43,666 nucleotides of DNA from positions 1-43,666 of the forward strand of contig NZ_JAIXST010000085.1 of assembly GCF_027484545.1 (NCBI RefSeq), written 5' to 3'. Within the stretch, counting starts at the first letter, position 1. Every line of letters starts with the position of its first letter. A program made the translations under genes and the position numbers. The notes under the pieces were generated by a model. It saw only the letters and a program-made list of their open reading frames with translations, made no database searches and was not told where the DNA came from. This DNA is from Runella sp. GTDB taxonomy: Bacteria > Bacteroidota > Bacteroidia > Cytophagales > Spirosomataceae. Below, piece after piece: positions 41,649-43,666 of the stretch.

Positions 41649-41745
41649 TTACATAGAGCACATAGTTTACTTCGTTGATTTATAAGAAATAATATCAATT
41701 GCTTATAACATCACAAAATACCTATGTGTCCTTTATGCCTATGTG
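41642..41745. repeat. Inverted CACATAG element at the end of eda
   Basis: The left arm is CACATAG, TTACATA, GAG, CACATAG (41642-41665). The right arm on the minus strand is CACATAG, GCATAAA, GGA, CACATAG (41745-41722). The word order and the 7-7-3-7 phasing are identical. An inner pair TTATAAG (41680-41686) and CTTATAA (41702-41708) closes the structure. It fills most of the gap before the transporter gene. Confidence 0.7.
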
Positions 41746-41763
41746 ACGGTTCGCCGTTGCGAT
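41746..41763 (+). repeat. GC-rich 18-mer, copy 3 (ACGGTTCGCCGTTGCGAT)
   Basis: It directly abuts the CACATAG element and lies 20 bases before the transporter start. It matches the copies at 33090 and 38317 (both on the opposite strand). Confidence 0.55.
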
Positions 41764-41782
41764 TACAAAACCCTTATATTAA

Positions 41783-43084
41783 ATGGAAAAAATCGGTAAT
41801 TATCGCTGGACCATTTGTGGTCTGGTCTTTTTCGCAACCACCGTCAATTACCTTGACCGGCAAGTTATCAGTCTTTTAAAGTCCACTTTATCTCAGGAAT
41901 TAAACTGGAACGATGGTGACTATGCCAATATCGAAATTGCGTTCAAATTGTTTTATGCCTTTGGGATGCTCGGTGCCGGGCGTTTGGTAGATAAATTAGG
42001 GACAAAAATCGGGTACGCCGTAGCTACTACCTTGTGGAGTATAGCCGCTTTGGCTCACGCATTGGTAAATACCGTTTTTGGTTTTGCTGTGGTACGGTCT
42101 GCTCTTGGTATTACCGAGGCAGGTAACTTTCCTGCTGCAATCAAAACCGTAGCGGAGTGGTTTCCAAAAAAAGAAAGGGCTTTCGCAACCGGGATTTTCA
42201 ATTCAGGAACCAACTTTGGAGCTATTATAGCACCACTCTCTGTACCTTTCATCGCCGCAGAGATGGGCTGGCAATGGGCTTTTATTATCACAGGGATGTT
42301 GGGGTTTGTGTGGCTGGTTCTTTGGCTGATGTTCTATGAAACACCCGCCAAAAGCCCCAGACTTTCTAAAGCCGAGTACGATTACATTCACTCTGATGCC
42401 GCAGAAGTACTCGCTGATAAAAATGACATTGACAAACCCCAAGTTTCCTGGGCTAAATTGTTAAGTTTTCGTCAAACGTGGGCTTTTGCCATCGGAAAAC
42501 TTCTGACTGACCCTATTTGGTGGTTTTATCTGTTTTGGTTACCCGATTTTTTACAAAGTCAATACAAGCTTTCAGGCACCGGCATTGCCGTACCGGTAGC
42601 GGTTGTGTATTCCTTATCAACCATTGGAAGTATTGTGGGAGGGTATTTACCCATGTACCTTATAAAAATTGGCTGGCCGGTTTTCAGAGCTCGTAAGACT
42701 TCCATGCTTATTTATGCCTTTTGCGTTTCGCCCATCATTTTTGCTCAAATCTTAGGCAGTATGAGTATGTGGTATGCCGTTTGCGTTATTGGATTTGCCG
42801 CTGCCGCTCACCAGGCATGGAGTGCCAATATCTTTACGACGGTTTCGGATATGTTCCCCAAATACACTACCGCTTCGGTGACGGGTATTGGTGGAATGTT
42901 TGGAGCATTAGGCGGGATTTTACTTTCGGCATTGGTTCAGAAAAACATGTTTGTCTATTACCGTTCCATCAAGCAAATCGAAACGGCTTATTACATTATG
43001 TTCTTCGTTTGCGGAGCAGCGTATGTTTTGGCTTGGGTTATCATGCACCTGTTAGTACCTAAAATGAAACAGGTAGATTTATAG
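41783..43084 (+). CDS. exuT: MFS hexuronate transporter (ACS family, ExuT-like)
   Basis: It imports galacturonate or glucuronate by proton symport. The 433-residue protein has twelve predicted transmembrane helices. The N-terminal NYLDRQVISLL and the GAGRLVDKLGTKIGY loop match the anion:cation symporter family, as does RSALGITEAGNFPAAIKTVAEWFPKKERAFATGIFNSG in the region of helices four and five. The position at the end of the uronate operon supports a hexuronate as the substrate. Confidence 0.9.
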   Translation: MEKIGNYRWTICGLVFFATTVNYLDRQVISLLKSTLSQELNWNDGDYANIEIAFKLFYAFGMLGAGRLVDKLGTKIGYAVATTLWSIAALAHALVNTVFGFAVVRSALGITEAGNFPAAIKTVAEWFPKKERAFATGIFNSGTNFGAIIAPLSVPFIAAEMGWQWAFIITGMLGFVWLVLWLMFYETPAKSPRLSKAEYDYIHSDAAEVLADKNDIDKPQVSWAKLLSFRQTWAFAIGKLLTDPIWWFYLFWLPDFLQSQYKLSGTGIAVPVAVVYSLSTIGSIVGGYLPMYLIKIGWPVFRARKTSMLIYAFCVSPIIFAQILGSMSMWYAVCVIGFAAAAHQAWSANIFTTVSDMFPKYTTASVTGIGGMFGALGGILLSALVQKNMFVYYRSIKQIETAYYIMFFVCGAAYVLAWVIMHLLVPKMKQVDL

Positions 43085-43119
43085 TAAATTGCTTTGTGAT
43101 TTATTTTAACTAATTGAAT

Positions 43120-43551
43120 ATGAAAAAGATACTCGCTTTATTACTTATTACTTGTCTCTCTGTACTTAATACCGCTTTTGCTCAATCAAAAGACGAGACA
43201 GCGGTAGCAAGTGCCGTTGAAGCACTCAAAAAAGCAATGATTGACGCTGACAAAACTGCTTTGGAAAACATCGCCGCCGATGACCTAAGCTACGGACATT
43301 CAGCAGGAAAAATAGAAGACAAGGCTGAATTTGTACGAGCCATTGTAAGTAACGAATCAGATTTTGTAACCATCAATCTGACCGACCAAACCATTAAAAT
43401 AGCGGGTAATGTAGCCATTGTACGACACAAATTAGCCGCTACGACCAACAACAACGGGCAGCCCGGAACGGCCAAACTTTCGGTTTTATTGGTTTGGCAA
43501 AAGCAAAAAGGAGATTGGAAACTCCTTGCCCGTCAAGCCGTTAAGATTTAA
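43120..43551 (+). CDS. Secreted NTF2-like (DUF4440-type) protein
   Basis: The 143-residue product has a signal peptide at about 1-21 (ALLLITCLSVLNTAFA, then QS) and one NTF2-like domain: an N-terminal helix VASAVEALKKAMIDADKTALENI, then a curved sheet containing DDLSYGHSAGKIEDKAEFVRAI, VAIVRHKLAAT and LSVLLVWQKQKGDWKLLARQ. The pocket of this fold often binds small molecules, and a few members are enzymes (isomerases or dehydratases). I start at ATG 43120; a TTG two codons earlier is open. It lies 35 bases after the transporter and is likely the last gene of the operon; its role in uronate use is not known. Confidence 0.8.
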   Translation: MKKILALLLITCLSVLNTAFAQSKDETAVASAVEALKKAMIDADKTALENIAADDLSYGHSAGKIEDKAEFVRAIVSNESDFVTINLTDQTIKIAGNVAIVRHKLAATTNNNGQPGTAKLSVLLVWQKQKGDWKLLARQAVKI

Positions 43552-43666
43552 AATAACGTGAACTTTTCAGGGAATTAGGTCAAAATAATGGTTTTAAAGG
43601 TCAATAGTTAGCATAGAGAGTGCAAGAATAGTATTTTGGAGTTGCTAAACCTTCAAAAACTAACCA
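43552..43666. other. Right-edge intergenic sequence
   Basis: The last 115 bases hold no gene, no clear hairpin and no promoter box that I can defend. Confidence 0.5.

Noticed and set aside
34383-43551. Complete polysaccharide utilisation locus with SusC/SusD
   Set aside because: No TonB-dependent SusC-like or SusD-like gene is present, and the window holds only the downstream catabolic genes and a transporter.

Overview
The window reads as chromosomal DNA of a Bacteroidota member, most likely order Cytophagales (a Runella/Spirosoma-like lineage is my best guess, not proven). The reasons are two secreted proteases ending in type IX secretion (T9SS) sorting domains, a single-chain SecDF, several TAnnTTTG-like -7 promoter boxes, a Bacteroidota-type sigma/anti-sigma pair, and uronate-pathway enzymes of the form common in this phylum. 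No rRNA, tRNA, CRISPR array, transposase or phage gene was seen.

Layout. 1-1500: a cut-off reading frame at the left edge and two small exported proteins. 1617-8461: two tandem, paralogous S8 subtilisin-like proteases with Ig-like repeats and T9SS sorting tails. The two small exported genes and the first protease share the same promoter layout. 8526-14298: a YheT-type hydrolase overlapping a MobA-like nucleotidyltransferase, then on the minus strand a polytopic membrane protein and a membrane-anchored hydrolase, then a xylulokinase. 14395-24816: a 56-residue membrane protein, SecDF and a small upstream secreted protein on the minus strand, an acetoacetate-decarboxylase-like protein coupled to a lipoprotein, DNA polymerase I on the minus strand, and a carboxy-terminal processing protease coupled to a hotdog thioesterase. 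24886-30687: YbaB, a family 2 glycosyltransferase, MreB-MreC-MreD, an ECF sigma factor, its probable anti-sigma factor and guanylate kinase. 30806-34053: a B12-binding-type radical SAM protein and an auxin-efflux-carrier-type transporter.

34383-43551 is a hexuronate/pectin catabolic cluster on one strand: KdgF-like cupin, GH105 unsaturated uronyl hydrolase, tagaturonate reductase, uronate isomerase, KDG kinase, KDPG aldolase, hexuronate transporter and a small NTF2-like secreted protein. Together these would release unsaturated galacturonate from pectin fragments, import galacturonate and convert both towards pyruvate and glyceraldehyde-3-phosphate. Altronate dehydratase (UxaA) and KduI/KduD are not in the window.

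The most unusual layer is non-coding. At least six different palindromic or heptamer-based repeat elements sit between genes, and two have touched coding sequence in the uronate operon: one is read in frame inside uxaC and one supplies the start codon of kdgK. A third supplies the stop codon of eda. One intergenic element is an exact arrangement of four heptamers, a 16-base spacer and four heptamers in reverse complement.
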